Source of the DNA: Piliocolobus tephrosceles
Taxonomy: Eukaryota > Chordata > Mammalia > Primates > Cercopithecidae
Direction: 5' to 3'
Length of the DNA: 64,000 nt
NCBI RefSeq assembly: GCF_002776525.5
Contig: NC_045436.1
Span: 101,963,211 to 102,027,210 of the forward strand
Translations under genes and position numbers: made by a program
The notes under the pieces: model-generated
Seen by the model: the letters and a program-made list of their open reading frames with translations, nothing else
Told to the model about the DNA's origin: nothing
Database searches by the model: none
Shown: positions 34,501-42,098 of the stretch, one piece after another
Position numbering within the stretch: the stretch's first letter is position 1
How the letters are laid out: each line of letters opens with the position of its first letter

Positions 34501-37091
34501 ATCATTGCTACCTCTCACAGCTCCCTGTCTACCACAGGCGTTGACATATGTTATATGTCGACAGGAATAACATTGTTGCTGTTACTTTTTTAATCTTTTG
34601 GACCTTTATAATTAGAACAGACATGGTAAAAATAAGAATGATTCAGGTTGAACATTAAAAAAATCTTGGTCATTCAAGTTCTACTTAAAACAGGTACAAC
34701 TGATCTGAATAAGAAAAATTTGAAGGTGTGGGCATGTCTAACATCCTAATTGCATTTTACTTTTTCTATCCCTGGTTTGAATTCTTCATTATAATATATT
34801 TTTATGCATTATCTGGGGAAATGATAGGGAACTAGTGAAAAAGAAGACTATGGAAAAAGACTATATAAAATATAACTATCAAAAACTTGGCCAGGTGCAG
34901 GGATCATGGGTAATCCCAGCACTTTGGGAGGCGGAAGCAGGAGGATTGTTTGAGGGCAGGTGTTCAAAACCAGACTGGACAACATAGTGAGACCTCATCT
35001 CTATTTAAAAAAAATTTAAAAAAATTAGCCAGGAGTGGTGGCATGTGCATATAGTTCCAGCTACTTGGGAGGCTGAGGTGGGTGGATCGCTTGAGCCCAG
35101 GAGGTTGACAGTGCAGTGAGCTGTGATTGTGTTACTGCACTCCAGTCTGGGCAACAGAGTGAGACCCTGTCTCAAAACAAAACAAAACAAAAAACAAATT
35201 TAAAAAACCCCTTAATCTTCTACATTAGCATGAGCAATAATTAAAGCCAAACCCTTTATTATAATGAAAAAATGCTTTATGTAATGGTTGTAATGGCAGT
35301 GACACTATACATTTGTCAGAATTCATGGAAAGAATGAAGATAAAATTGGTGAATTTCATTTTAATTGATTTAATAAAATTAAACCCATTAGAGAAGTTGA
35401 CTTGAATTTTTTTTTGTGACCTTGTTTTGTTTTTTTGTTTTTTTTTGAGACGGAGTCTCGCTGTGTCACCCAGGCTGGAGTGCAGCGGCATGATCTCAGC
35501 TCACTGAAAGCTCCGCCTCCTGGGTTCACACCATTCTCCTGCTTCAGCCTCCCGAGTAGCTGGGACAACAGGTGCCCACCACCACTCCCAGCTCATTTTT
35601 TGTATGTTTAGTAGAGACAGGATTTCACCGTTTTATTTAGCCAGGATGGTCTCCATCTTCTGAGCTCATGATCTGCCCACCTCGGCCTCCCAAAGTGCTG
35701 GGGTTACAGGCGTGAGCCACCGTGCCCGGCCTCTGACTTTGTTTTTAAATAGATTGATCATAATATCAACACTTTCTATTCTCAGTAAATTAGGCTGTCA
35801 CCAAAGAAAGCCATTATATTCATTTAGACTTGGAGCCTAAAAAGAGACACACTTGTTTTTTTAAAGGAAGGAGCACTATTGAAATAACTGTGTCTGTAAC
35901 CTCAGGAATAGATTAAGTACATTGTTAGAATGAGCTATAGAAAGGACTGCTGTCTTCTAGAATATGTAGCAGGAAAATGTTGTTTTGGCAAAAATTGGTG
36001 AGAATTCAGTCATAGTCCATCTCTGTAATTATGATGGCGATTATAGTGTTAAGGGAAACAATTGGAAAACTAACTTTTACCTGGATGAATCACATGATTC
36101 AGTTTATTCCTTTCTTATGCCTTCTTACTGTTAAAGATAAAATACACAGAGAAGGAATCTCAGTACTGTCTTGCTTGTCTCTAGACGGCTAAGGACAAAT
36201 TTATGAATGTTTGTGTTTTGTTTTTTTTTTTTCTTTTTCTCTAAATTATCTGCTTAGATACAGGGACTCCAGTTTTTTCCTACTTATAAGATCTTTAATC
36301 CTAGTGTTGAGGAAAATGTCACTTATCTTACATTGAATTGCAGACAATGTCTAATAGTAGTTGTTGGTGGTAGACAGGTATTGGATGAATTTTTTAAAAA
36401 AATTTTCTCTAAACCATTCTAAAATGATTTTAAAAGATTGGGTTGTAAAGCCCATTGAATTGAAATTTAATAGTTAATTTCTAAGAAATGTAATGCTGTT
36501 TTTAAAATATTTCTTTACATAGGTGGTTTTGATGATAATTCTCCTCTGAGTTCAGTTGAGCGGTATGATCCCCGAAGCAACAAGTGGGATTATGTGGCAG
36601 CACTTACTACCCCCAGAGGTGGAGTGGGAATCGCAACAGTGATGGGCAAAATCTTTGCAGTTGGTGGTCATAATGGCAATGCATACTTAAATACAGTAGA
36701 AGCATTTGATCCAGTGCTGAATAGGTAATTTACATGTTGTGTCTGTGCTTTATAGTATCTTCTGGTATGATAGTAGATTACTCCAGAGTGTTAGAATGTT
36801 GCTAGTTGTAGTTAATACTAAGCTTTGGGGTATCTTATCTCCCACTGGAAGCTTGCTGTCCTTCAAAACCAGTCCCACATAGGGAATTTTTGTCTTTGGT
36901 TAGTATTTGGAGTAAAGTAAATTATGCTTTGTTTTAAGATAACATTTTATCTTCTCTGTTTTTTCAGGTGGGAGCTTGTTGGATCTGTGTCTCACTGCAG
37001 AGCTGGAGCAGGCGTAGCTGTGTGTTCCTGTTTAACTAGCCAAATTCGAGATGTAGGTCATGGATCCAATAATGTGGTTGACTGTATGTGA
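6484..37091 (+). CDS. KLHL8: KLHL8, Kelch-like BTB/BACK/Kelch protein (nine coding exons, whole CDS span)
   Basis: Joining 6484-6699, 15201-15749, 17930-18116, 22659-22802, 24382-24493, 30177-30345, 30554-30713, 36523-36724 and 36968-37091 gives 1863 nt: 620 codons plus TGA, with GT-AG borders and compatible phases throughout. The protein matches KLHL8 as I remember it. A basic, Gln-rich N-terminus (about 1-50) is followed by BTB (about 58-165, with CHKLVLA at 80-86), BACK (about 170-275) and six Kelch repeats (about 318-605). GG doublets fall at residues 324, 372, 419, 466, 513 and 560, the 47-48-residue pitch of a six-bladed propeller. Known for the family: BTB-BACK binds CUL3 and the propeller holds the substrate; KLHL8 and nematode KEL-8 are linked to ubiquitination of the synaptic scaffold rapsyn. 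No frameshift or premature stop is seen. The start is the first in-frame ATG after upstream stops; its context (C at -3, G at +4) is modest. Confidence 0.97.
7121..7291 (+). repeat. Direct duplication flanking KLHL8 exon 1, right copy
   Basis: Partner of 5719-5856; shares ATCTGTTAAGTGGGATTGTTT-like and GGATCATGTTGTTCT blocks. About 1.4 kb apart, with the exon between. Confidence 0.8.
7418..7631 (-). mobile_element. Alu (J-like), truncated
   Basis: Antisense Alu lacking its tail-side portion, with a small AAACTTGGTCTC duplication. Confidence 0.75.
7632..7980 (+). repeat. Old LTR-like interspersed repeat fragment
   Basis: 'tttctcatagttctgaaggttgggaggtc', 'ctcacatggaaggc', 'gggattaagtttcagcatatgattttgg' are phrases of an old mammalian repeat (LTR-like). 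The 78-aa antisense ORF here is repeat-derived. Confidence 0.5.
8150..9411 (+). mobile_element. Tigger-family DNA transposon (probably Tigger3)
   Basis: Inverted termini CATGTGCCACGTAAGG (8157) and ...TTCAGTGACACATGACTG (about 9411) fit the Tigger3 group. A decayed transposase 3' end lies near 8660-8730 (GATCTGGAGGCGGAAGACAG frame, acidic D/E-rich residues). Inactive fossil. Confidence 0.7.
9430..9595 (-). mobile_element. Inverted partial Tigger3-like copy
   Basis: Reverse complement of about 9140-9305 (TACCTAGGCTATATGGTATA block and AACACAATGGTA block). It forms a potential fold-back of about 165-bp arms. Cut on the right by an L1. Confidence 0.75.
9595..10440 (+). mobile_element. L1 3' end, sense, 5'-truncated
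   Basis: Carries the ORF2 C-terminus (frame 9544-10137: the HCWWECK, NKENVLYLHYGILHSHKKRMK-like region, disrupted), then L1 3'UTR and an A/T-rich tail. The ORF is L1, not host coding. Confidence 0.85.
10439..10540 (+). repeat. AT-rich low-complexity tract
   Basis: TATATA/TTTATAAA-rich sequence following the L1 tail. Confidence 0.8.
10608..10672 (-). mobile_element. Alu fragment
   Basis: Short antisense piece (GAGACAAGGTCTTGTCC...GGGTCACGGCA). Confidence 0.6.
10963..11264 (-). mobile_element. Alu (S-like)
   Basis: Full-length antisense Alu with a T-run start and a CACCACGCCCGGCC end. Confidence 0.92.
11330..11460 (+). repeat. T-run and short LTR-like fragment
   Basis: A long T-run (11333-11354) followed by 'aaagtacactccacagagtgg', a phrase found in LTR elements. 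Family not assigned. Confidence 0.35.
11685..12085 (+). mobile_element. Solitary LTR (endogenous retrovirus remnant)
   Basis: Starts TGTTAAGTTTAGCC, has CCAATCA-type boxes (about 11822), a CTGTAACTGACCCATCTG block, and a TATA/poly(A)-like 3' part ending TTAAACTCTGTTAAATTTG. No retroviral genes accompany it. Confidence 0.6.
12090..13245 (+). other. Unique intronic sequence
   Basis: AT-rich, with no gene, Alu or L1 recognised. The short ORFs at 12197, 12404 and 12900 have no coding features. Confidence 0.5.
13250..13995 (+). mobile_element. L1M-type remnant, sense, split by an Alu monomer
   Basis: 'aaacataaaaccataaaagtag', 'aaaaaaagataaacaatgag' and 'gctgtttgtaatagcacac' are diverged sense L1 ORF2/3' phrases. 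Interrupted at 13642-13766. Confidence 0.5.
13642..13766 (+). mobile_element. Alu monomer (FLAM-like)
   Basis: GGCCGGGCATGGTGGCTCAC to an A8 run; one arm only. Confidence 0.8.
14100..14590 (-). mobile_element. MIR, antisense, split by an Alu
   Basis: Left 14100-14225 ('gcttcagttttctgattgataaattgtggataatac') and right 14524-14590 ('gtggttggcatgtaatgag'). AAAAGCACTTA at both junctions is the Alu target-site duplication. Confidence 0.65.
14226..14523 (+). mobile_element. Alu (J/S-like)
   Basis: Sense full-length Alu with an A12 tail, inserted in a MIR with an 11-bp duplication. Confidence 0.9.
14660..14964 (+). mobile_element. Alu (S-like) with (AATA)n tail
   Basis: Sense Alu with a small deletion after GGCTCACACC. 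The tail is an AATA microsatellite, followed by TG/TA repeats to 14998. Confidence 0.9.
15201..15749 (+). CDS. KLHL8: KLHL8 coding exon 2 (codons 73-255; most of BTB and BACK)
   Basis: Acceptor ttttgaacag|GTTGGC and donor GCACAG|gtaggg, phase 0 on both sides. Contains the BTB core (CHKLVLA, the FVYSSRL strand-helix region) and the helical BACK domain, which together make the CUL3 and dimer surfaces in this family. At 549 nt it is the largest coding exon. Confidence 0.97.
16320..16395 (+). repeat. Polypyrimidine (CT-rich) tract
   Basis: About 75 nt of almost pure C/T, capable of triplex or purine-strand structure. Intronic. Confidence 0.8.
16521..16850 (-). mobile_element. Young AluY-like with (TTTA)n tail
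   Basis: Antisense. Perfect 15-bp target duplication AATCTTGTGATTTTT at 16509-16523 and 16852-16866. Carries the Old World monkey-type variants. Confidence 0.93.
17842..17894 (+). repeat. 53-bp direct repeat, copy 1
   Basis: TTTCACCTTTATTTGATAC ... CCCAAGAAAATAT; identical to 18614-18666 except one base. Lies 35-88 nt upstream of KLHL8 coding exon 3. Confidence 0.9.
17930..18116 (+). CDS. KLHL8: KLHL8 coding exon 3 (codons 256-318)
   Basis: Acceptor catgatcttag|GTTCGT, donor GCTG|gtaacc, ending in phase 1. Encodes the end of BACK (LLPVDFLM) and the linker to the propeller. A 53-bp intronic segment just upstream is repeated downstream of this exon (see findings). Confidence 0.96.
18355..18545 (-). 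mobile_element. L2-like fragment
   Basis: 'gatcttccccgactctgaac ... catttattcatttgacatg' resembles an inverted L2 3' end. Diverged. Confidence 0.35.
18614..18666 (+). repeat. 53-bp direct repeat, copy 2
   Basis: Second copy, offset 772 nt, about 500 nt downstream of coding exon 3. Single mismatch (A/G after TTTTTAG). Confidence 0.9.
19052..19362 (-). mobile_element. Alu (Y/S-like)
   Basis: Antisense full-length Alu with a T15 start and internal T9. Confidence 0.9.
19780..20200 (-). mobile_element. MIR antisense, split by an Alu
   Basis: 'ctgggtttataatcctagctgtgcc' is the inverted MIR end. A 28-bp imperfect repeat (AACTTCTTAATCAGGGC / AATTTCTTAATCAAGGC type) borders the Alu on both sides. 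Confidence 0.5.
19866..20123 (-). mobile_element. Alu with internal deletion
   Basis: Antisense Alu lacking about 50 bp around the GTAGCTGGG region. Confidence 0.85.
20209..20503 (-). mobile_element. Alu (J-like)
   Basis: Antisense, diverged; T-run and TTTTTTGAGACGAGATC start. Confidence 0.85.
20575..21065 (+). mobile_element. L2/MIR-like remnants
   Basis: 'attcatttatgcag..caaacatttattaagtgcctacc' and 'attgaatgcctagtacatggcaagtactgtgctag' are two copies of the common L2 3'-end phrase. Confidence 0.5.
21229..21405 (-). mobile_element. MER20 hAT-type transposon
   Basis: 'ctcaaagtgtg..ggaccagcagcatcagc' and 'actgaattagaaactct' match inverted MER20. Confidence 0.65.
21410..21825 (-). mobile_element. 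L1M fragment antisense, split by an Alu
   Basis: 'aaatctgccattttaa' before and 'ttttaactatttttaagtgtac' after the Alu at 21466-21768. Confidence 0.55.
21466..21768 (-). mobile_element. Alu (J-like)
   Basis: Antisense full-length Alu inside an L1M fragment. Confidence 0.85.
21830..22650 (+). other. Unique intronic sequence
   Basis: No repeat family or gene recognised; purine-rich stretches. The antisense 73-aa ORF at 21874 shows no domain. Confidence 0.45.
22659..22802 (+). CDS. KLHL8: KLHL8 coding exon 4 (Kelch repeat 1)
   Basis: Acceptor acctttag|GTGTGCTG, donor GAAG|gtgggt. It encodes residues 318-366 with LFCVGGRGG, almost exactly one Kelch blade. Confidence 0.96.
23390..23657 (+). mobile_element. 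Alu (J-like), 5'-truncated
   Basis: Sense Alu missing the first ~40 bp, ending in CTCAAAAAGAAAAACC. Confidence 0.85.
23660..23712 (+). repeat. (TG)n microsatellite and TA-rich tract
   Basis: TGTGTGTGTGTGTGTGTG then GCATGCGTGCACACAC and TATATATG, partly alternating purine-pyrimidine (Z-DNA prone). Confidence 0.85.
23741..24021 (-). mobile_element. Alu (S-like)
   Basis: Antisense; (TTTTG)n start, GAGATGAAGTTTCGCTC. Confidence 0.9.
24382..24493 (+). CDS. KLHL8: KLHL8 coding exon 5 (Kelch repeat 2)
   Basis: Acceptor tttgacag|GTAAAG, donor AAGAG|gtagat (a weak-looking donor). Residues 366-403, with VYAVGGHDG and a conserved Trp near the end of the blade. Confidence 0.95.
24740..25340 (-). mobile_element. 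L1 fragments antisense, split by MER5A
   Basis: 'tttttattttgagataatt' on the left. 'tcttgtctaattgtattgcc ... tttttgtcttgttcctgatctta' on the right is inverted L1 ORF2. The 140-aa ORF at 24961-25383 spans MER5A and L1 and is not a gene. Confidence 0.55.
24812..25040 (+). mobile_element. MER5A-type hAT transposon
   Basis: Starts GAGTGGTTCTCAACTG, with GTCTGGAGACATTTTTGGTTG; ends near AAAACCTTG. Confidence 0.75.
25345..26640 (+). other. Unique AT-rich intronic sequence
   Basis: A short tandem of 'catatttatgttctcattta' type near 25425-25480. No gene features; the small ORFs lack domains. Confidence 0.45.
26643..26935 (+). mobile_element. Alu (S-like)
   Basis: Sense full-length Alu with CTGCAGGTG duplicated at both ends. 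Confidence 0.92.
26942..27000 (+). repeat. (AT)n microsatellite
   Basis: ATATATATATATATATATAT followed by TA-rich sequence. Confidence 0.9.
27005..28280 (+). other. Unique intronic sequence
   Basis: Contains a 15-bp tandem duplication AATAGGGAGTGATTT near 27367-27398. Otherwise unremarkable. Confidence 0.45.
28283..28805 (+). repeat. Old LTR-like interspersed repeat, copy 2
   Basis: TGTATTAGTTTTCTGTG..TAACAAATTGCC ... TTCTGCCTATCACA, related to 4381-4930. Family name not assigned. Confidence 0.6.
28810..29390 (+). other. Unique intronic sequence
   Basis: No recognisable repeat or gene. Confidence 0.4.
29395..29560 (+). mobile_element. MIR/L2-like fragment
   Basis: 'gggccagacattgttcttagtgctttacctg' is a typical MIR phrase. 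Confidence 0.55.
30177..30345 (+). CDS. KLHL8: KLHL8 coding exon 6 (Kelch repeat 3)
   Basis: Acceptor tctttgcag|GCGAGG, donor CTAGTA|gtaagt. Starts in phase 2 and ends on a complete codon, completing residues 403-459 with IYAIGGLDD. Confidence 0.96.
30554..30713 (+). CDS. KLHL8: KLHL8 coding exon 7 (Kelch repeat 4)
   Basis: Acceptor ttcgtttag|AATCAT, donor GTTG|gtgagt. Residues 460-513 with VYAVGGNDG. Separated from exon 6 by only 208 nt, the shortest coding intron. Confidence 0.96.
30910..31219 (-). mobile_element. Alu (J-like)
   Basis: Antisense full-length Alu after a T17 run. Confidence 0.88.
31480..31742 (-). mobile_element. Alu (S-like), 5'-truncated
   Basis: Antisense Alu stopping at CCTCCCAAAATGATAAAGG; the first ~35 bp of the element are missing. 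Confidence 0.85.
31775..33783 (-). pseudogene. UNG processed pseudogene (UNG2-type transcript), antisense in KLHL8 intron
   Basis: On the minus strand, recognisable uracil-DNA glycosylase segments run in order. They are an N-terminal PARK..ARSPE stretch resembling the nuclear UNG2 exon, PAKKAP-like sequence (about 33600), GFGESWKK (about 33500), the active-site block GQDPYQRPNQVHG (about 33300), and SWLNQN.NGLVFLLWGSYA (about 33060-33000). A terminal FSKTNE..KKP.DWKEP is followed by TGA at 32852-32854. About 1 kb of 3'UTR and a poly(A) tract (T-run about 31772-31790) follow. There are no introns. TATATTGCTTTTT flanks both ends (about 31763 and 33784), a target-site duplication. It is dead: stops and frameshifts occur throughout, the HPSPLS loop is damaged, and His and Gly of the QDPYHG motif are replaced. 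L1-mediated retrotransposition of UNG mRNA is inferred. Confidence 0.9.
31938..31959 (+). repeat. (AT)n within the UNG pseudogene 3'UTR
   Basis: About ten AT dinucleotides. Confidence 0.85.
33830..33965 (+). mobile_element. MER20-like fragment
   Basis: 'cagtgctttctcagatcataatgtgcatatgaataatctgg' resembles a degraded hAT MER20-type start. Uncertain. Confidence 0.4.
34000..34510 (+). mobile_element. MIR fragments
   Basis: Around 34140 and 34400-34460 ('aatgaataatttactcacggtcacatgcat', 'aaagctggaatttgaacttggg') are MIR phrases. Confidence 0.5.
34889..35197 (+). mobile_element. Alu (J-like) with (AAAAC)n tail
   Basis: Sense Alu, diverged; the tail has become AAAAC repeats. Confidence 0.88.
35430..35731 (-). 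mobile_element. Alu (S/Y-like)
   Basis: Antisense; a 4-base insertion in the CACCGTTTTATTTAGCCAGG segment. Confidence 0.9.
35735..36515 (+). other. Unique intronic sequence before KLHL8 coding exon 8
   Basis: No repeat recognised; T-run at 36217-36230. Confidence 0.45.
36523..36724 (+). CDS. KLHL8: KLHL8 coding exon 8 (Kelch repeats 5-6)
   Basis: Acceptor tttacatag|GTGGTT, donor AATAG|gtaatt. Residues 513-580 with VVGGFDD and IFAVGGHNG, covering parts of two blades. Confidence 0.96.
36968..37091 (+). CDS. KLHL8: KLHL8 last coding exon (codons 580-620 and stop)
   Basis: Acceptor gttttttcag|GTGGGA. It restores Arg580-Trp581, closes the sixth Kelch blade and ends in VVDCM followed by TGA at 37089-37091. 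The C-terminal tail is short and Cys-containing. Confidence 0.96.
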
Positions 37092-39258
37092 TTTGAGTTC
37101 TGGCCACCAACAATTTAGTCATATCTGATAGGTACGAAAGAAAACCAAGATTTTGATATGACCACCTTTCAACACTTTTTACTACAACTAGAGTCTTATG
37201 TAAACGTTAACTGACGTATTGTGACTAAGTACAACTTTTGGAATGATACCTGAAGAACTATTAGTAATAGAATTAAATTTGATATTTCCTGCTTTTGCAA
37301 ATAATGGAGTAGGGAAAGAAGACAGTCGAACTTAAAACCATACCTACCCTGAAAAATGCTTAAAGTAGTGCCAAAAATCTTGAAATCTCTCTCTCTCTCT
37401 GTTTTTATTTGGATGAATCAAAATGTAATTTGTTGAGTTTTGCCCTTTCTTTTGCCTAAAGATGTGAACATCAGGCAGTGGATTTTTCCTAGAGGAGAGA
37501 TTAGTACCTATTCATTAACACGAGGATACATAAAAGACTTGCCCCTTTTGAAGATGATTTCTACTTGGTGCTGATGAATTTATGTCTTGCTTTTTTTCTA
37601 GGTGGTGATTTTTCAATTTCTTTTGTATTTACAGAAGTAGAAAAAATGTTCTGTCTTTTTGAGTGCCACTTGGCTGCATTTTCAGAAGCTTATAGGCTAT
37701 AAGAAGCCTTTAATTTCAGTTTGAATTGCTAGGACACCAAAAGACCTAGCTGGGCTAACGCCATCCAAATGATTTTACAGTTTTATTTTTTCATCTTTTG
37801 CAAGAAATATTTGTTACATAATCAAAAGGTGAACCAGAGGAAATAGTGAACAAGGTTTTAGATCTGATATTAGTCTGGCGCCCAGTTGAGAGACGTTGAG
37901 AAAGAATGATGCAGATTACATGACTCGAATGTGGGCAGTCTGAAAATATCTTTAACTCTCTTCTTTGATCATTTGATTTTGGATCCAAGATTTATCAACT
38001 CTCTATTTTGCTATTTGCCACATTCCTGGTTTTTCTGACTGTACAGAATCTGCATTTATTTATTATCAGAAATGAATGCATTTTTACAAAAACCCTTTTG
38101 TAGACTGTAGTTTATTGATTAGTTCAAGCCCATCATGAGCCAATTAAAAATATTGTTGGTAAAAACAGAGATTGAAATTACTGTTTTTATCATATTTAAA
38201 TCCCTCTGGTGTATTTATTGAAATTTAATTAAAAATATTTCTACATATTGATTTGAAGCCAGGATATTGGTGGACCTACAGATTTAACAGCTCTTCAAAG
38301 TTTTAACTAGCATTGTAAAATGGCCTATTCATTATATGTATTTTTTTTGTAAATATTTATGAAGAACATGAAAATATTTTATTTTGTATTTGCAGTGCAA
38401 TTTGGCACCTCTTTTCCAGGTCTTCCTAAGTTTTTGTTAGTTGTGTCTTTGAATTTATTGTAATTCACCGCTCGTCAGTTATCTGGTTCATAAGGAAGCG
38501 GGGGCAGTGAAAAACACTTCCTTTTTCCATCCAGCCCTAAAGTTCATTGACTGATAGTTCATGTATCTTATTAAATGGGATTCTGGACTTGTACAGTAGT
38601 GTGGAGAGCCACATCACAAAAGCCAGTGCCTATTGAGTATATCAAACCAAAAAAAGAAAAAAAAAAGTTTTAAGAGGGGTCAGGCTGGCAGATAAAATCT
38701 CTTACGAAGCAGATTTAAATCCAATAAGCTATTTTTTTCTACTGTCACCTATAGGCAAGTTCATAAGGCATTGCTGGATCTGAACCAGTGTTTTCTTGTG
38801 TCAGTACAACCATATTTCAGTCAGTCCAGAGACAATTAACCCTGTAGCACTTAGTAGACTGTGACAACTGGCTGGATGTGGAGAATAAGTGTCAAAACCT
38901 GGCTTCAATGTCGATTTCTCATGTCTAATGGAGTTCTTATATTACAGTGCTTGTTTAGCTGTGGTTACTAATATGTTTGTTATATTTATTTTTGGGAAGA
39001 GGATCTTGTTATTGTTTCCTGAGATTATTTAAAATGTTTTTGCTTTGATATATTTCTGTCTTTGTTATATGTAAGGAGTTATAAGGGTTATTATATTTTC
39101 ATTTCTGGTTTTTACTATACAGTGGTTATCTAACATACTAAGTTGAAACCCTACCTACCCATAAAATATGAAATACTCATAAGGGAAGTAAAGTGTACGG
39201 GCAATCAGAAGCATAGCCTTGAAGGACCTGACAGCGGTATGAAAAGATAATGGTATCT

Positions 39259-39566
39259 TTACCATGGCATGGTAGCTCACACCTATAATCCCAGCACTTT
39301 GGGAGGCTGGGGTGGGTGGACCACCTGAGGTCAGGAGTTCAAGACCAGCCTGACCAACATGGTGAAACCCTGTCTCTACTAAAAATACAAAAATTAGCCA
39401 GGCGTGGTGGCACCTACCTCTAATCCCAGCTACTCGGGAGGCTGAGGCAGGAGAATTGCTTGAACCCAGGAGGTGGAGGTTGCAATGAGCTGAGGTTGCG
39501 CCATTGCACTCCAGCGGGGAAACAACAGTGAAACTCCATCTCAAAAAAAAAAAAAAAAGAAAAAAA
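39259..39566 (+). mobile_element. Alu (S-like) in KLHL8 3'UTR
   Basis: Sense full-length Alu with an A16 tail, within the probable 3'UTR. Confidence 0.9.
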
Positions 39567-40020
39567 GATAAATATTATCAATATGTGCACAGTTTTCTTT
39601 ATCAGGCAAAAACATTTATTGAGACATGAAATGAGAATCGGGCTTAAGGAATCATGCAGCTGAAAGCTGATTATAGTCATAGAAATGAAGAGATGAAATA
39701 TTCAAATATTCATTCAAAGAAGATGGCTACTTTATTGTGAGACTTACCACTTTAACCTCATATGTTAACAGCACCTACCAAAAAATGATATGAAATAGAG
39801 CTAAAATACTGAAATTGTAAATGGTCAAAAGAAATCATGAAAATTTGTGTATTAGAAATATTAGAAATATTTCTAGGTGCTTTGTGATTCTTTCATTTAG
39901 TCGTTAAAGCCATTGCTTTACTATATTGCACTGCCACTTTAAAAACAAGTTACTTGACATTGTTTTTGATGGATTTCACTATATTCTTATGTGATTAATT
40001 GATTATTTCTAAAATATTTG

Positions 40021-40026
40021 AATAAA
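40021..40026 (+). terminator. KLHL8: Candidate KLHL8 poly(A) signal AATAAA
   Basis: Canonical hexamer followed by T-rich sequence within 30 nt. Position is consistent with a roughly 3-kb 3'UTR. 3'-end sequencing would settle which signal is used. Confidence 0.45.
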
Positions 40027-40049
40027 CTTTATACTCCCTCTAAGGAGTA

Positions 40050-41670
40050 TTTTATTCATTCTTTTAATTCCCCAGTGAACTTTGAACTTACAGTGCTGTT
40101 GAATGCCTCAGTAAGGACTTGTTGAAATTGCATAAACTATTCTTGTAAATGGTAAACTTGGGAATTTTCTTTGCTTCTTTTTTCTCTATGTCTTAAAGAA
40201 TGCCTTTAGAATCTAATTCATGTTGTATCAGTTAAGAATGTTTCTGTGGTTTCTCATATCAGATGTGTAAAGAAATTATTATTGGGGTGCTGTTGGCTAT
40301 GTCTCTTTCCCCTTCATGTAAAATTCCAAGTGTCAGTAAAACTTCTCTGTAATATTTTCTTAAAACCATTTATAAATTTGTGTTATAATACTAGAGCAAA
40401 TCAGTGTAATAAATGGTCATATATATCACCAATTATTGATATCAAAAAGTTGGGGTCACATCAGTGCTATTTATTTAATTAAAATATATTGCATATTTCT
40501 GTTAGCACAAACTTATTTCTCTAAGGTCTGTGTAACTGCTTCTCATTATTATTTGATTGCTGTTGTGGGATCCTGTCAAAACTGTGTAATTGTTTATTCT
40601 CCACTCCTCAAATACAAAATTCAGTAGGTTGGCTGTATTTTTCTCCTTATATGAAGGATCTTTATGTTTAACTGAAAATTTTAGAAAGCTTTTCGTTTTC
40701 CCTTACAAAAATTAAAGGTTGAAGGTAACTGATGTAAGTCGTTTCACTGATCTTAAGTAGTTGTCTCTTCAGTAATTTCAGACTTGTACTATATAGAAAT
40801 GAGACTACGCATTAGGATGACTGTTGTCCTTCCAAGTAGAAACCTCGCAAAGTTGTAGCTTCTGCAAAGTTATAGCTGTTTTAAAAAAATTCAGGTTGCC
40901 ATTGCTAAAACTTCTTTTGAAACTCATCTTTGAAAATAGCCTGAAGAGATCATTTGTAAGTCACTCAAAAGAATTAGTCTCATCATAGTTATGTGTTAAT
41001 TTTGACCAAAACCTTAACTTGATTATTCATCAAACATGATTGAAAATATTTCATGTCTATTTTCTTAGATAAAATCTGCTTTCAAAGAATTAAGGTTTTT
41101 CCTTTACTAGTAAAAATGTTTTCAACACTAAACAGTTTGAATGAAATATTTCTAAAATCATCCTGAGCAATGGCAAGGTCAGTGAAAGAAGTGTATAGTC
41201 TCTTTGAGGGGCAACCTTATTTGAATGCAGAAATTTTGGTGTTTTTTTTTGTTTGTTTGTTTTTAACAAGTCACTCTTCCATTATCTTAGTGGTTTGAGG
41301 CTAAGTTCAGTAGAATATAAGGAGTTTCTTAGATATGAGTAAGAGTCATGGGGAGTATTAGCTATCATTTAAAAAATATATCGCCTGTACCAGTCACTTA
41401 GTAATTCAGTACTTTACAGTTAAAAAATTAGGTTCAAAAGTTAAAAAAAAAATAGATTCAAAGACATTAAATAACTAGTCCAAGATCACAACTAAGTTAG
41501 TGATTGACTAATATTCTTTGTGATTAAAAAACTCAACTGCCCCACCTATATCAGTTATATACATCTGCATTCACTAGGTAATACAGAATACATACATTAA
41601 GAAAAGATAATTTCCTTTTTTTATAGCCTCTTCTTAGCAGTATGAAAGTATTTCTGGTCACTACATTTCT
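40050..41670 (+). other. Unique sequence after KLHL8
   Basis: AT-rich, no gene recognised. MIR-like 'ttaaataactagtccaagatcacaac' near 41467. Confidence 0.45.
40408..40413 (+). terminator. KLHL8: Alternative distal poly(A) signal AATAAA
   Basis: A second canonical hexamer, followed by an AT-rich stretch and then TTGGGG. A possible distal KLHL8 3' end. Confidence 0.25.
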
Positions 41671-41696
41671 CTTGTCGTCGTCGTCGTTGTTGTTTT

Positions 41697-42098
41697 TGAG
41701 ACAGAGTCTCACTCTGTTGCCCAGGCTGGAGTGCAGTGGCGTGATCTCGGCTCATTGCAACCTCCTCCTCCTGGGTTCCAGTGATTCTCCTGCCTCAGCC
41801 TCTTTTTTTTTTTTTTTTTTTTTTTTGATACAAGAGTCTCACTCTCCCAGGCTGGAGTGCAATGGTGTGATCTTGGCTCACTGCAACCTCTGCCTCCTGG
41901 GTTCAAGTAATTTTCTTGCCTCAGCCTCCTGAGTTGCTGGGATTGCAGCCACCACACCTGGCTAGTTTTTGTATTTTTAGTACAGATGGGGTTTCACCAT
42001 GTTGGCCAGGCTAGTCTCGAACTCCTAACCTCAAATGATCCACCCACTTCAGCCTCCTAAAGTGCTGGGATTACAGATATGAGCAACTGCGCCTGGCC
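41697..42098 (-). mobile_element. Alu with internal truncated-Alu insertion
   Basis: An antisense Alu interrupted after GCCTCAGCCTC (41802) by T24 and about 95 bp of another antisense Alu tail arm (41827-41922), then continuing. The whole is flanked by GGTCACT(A/G)CATTTCT at about 41656 and 42099. Confidence 0.8.

Larger units (their letters stand above)
37092..40045 (+). other. KLHL8: Probable KLHL8 3'UTR
   Basis: Mostly unique, AT-rich sequence directly after the stop codon. It includes a (TC)n run at 37387-37400, several ATTTA motifs and one sense Alu at about 39259-39566. AATAAA at 40021-40026 is the first canonical plus-strand poly(A) signal I noticed after the stop, so I place the end near 40045. 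A longer form ending after AATAAA at 40408 is possible. Confidence 0.55.

Noticed and set aside
39155..39544. 129-aa minus-strand ORF
   Set aside because: Typical translated antisense Alu (pattern SSNSPASASRVAG).
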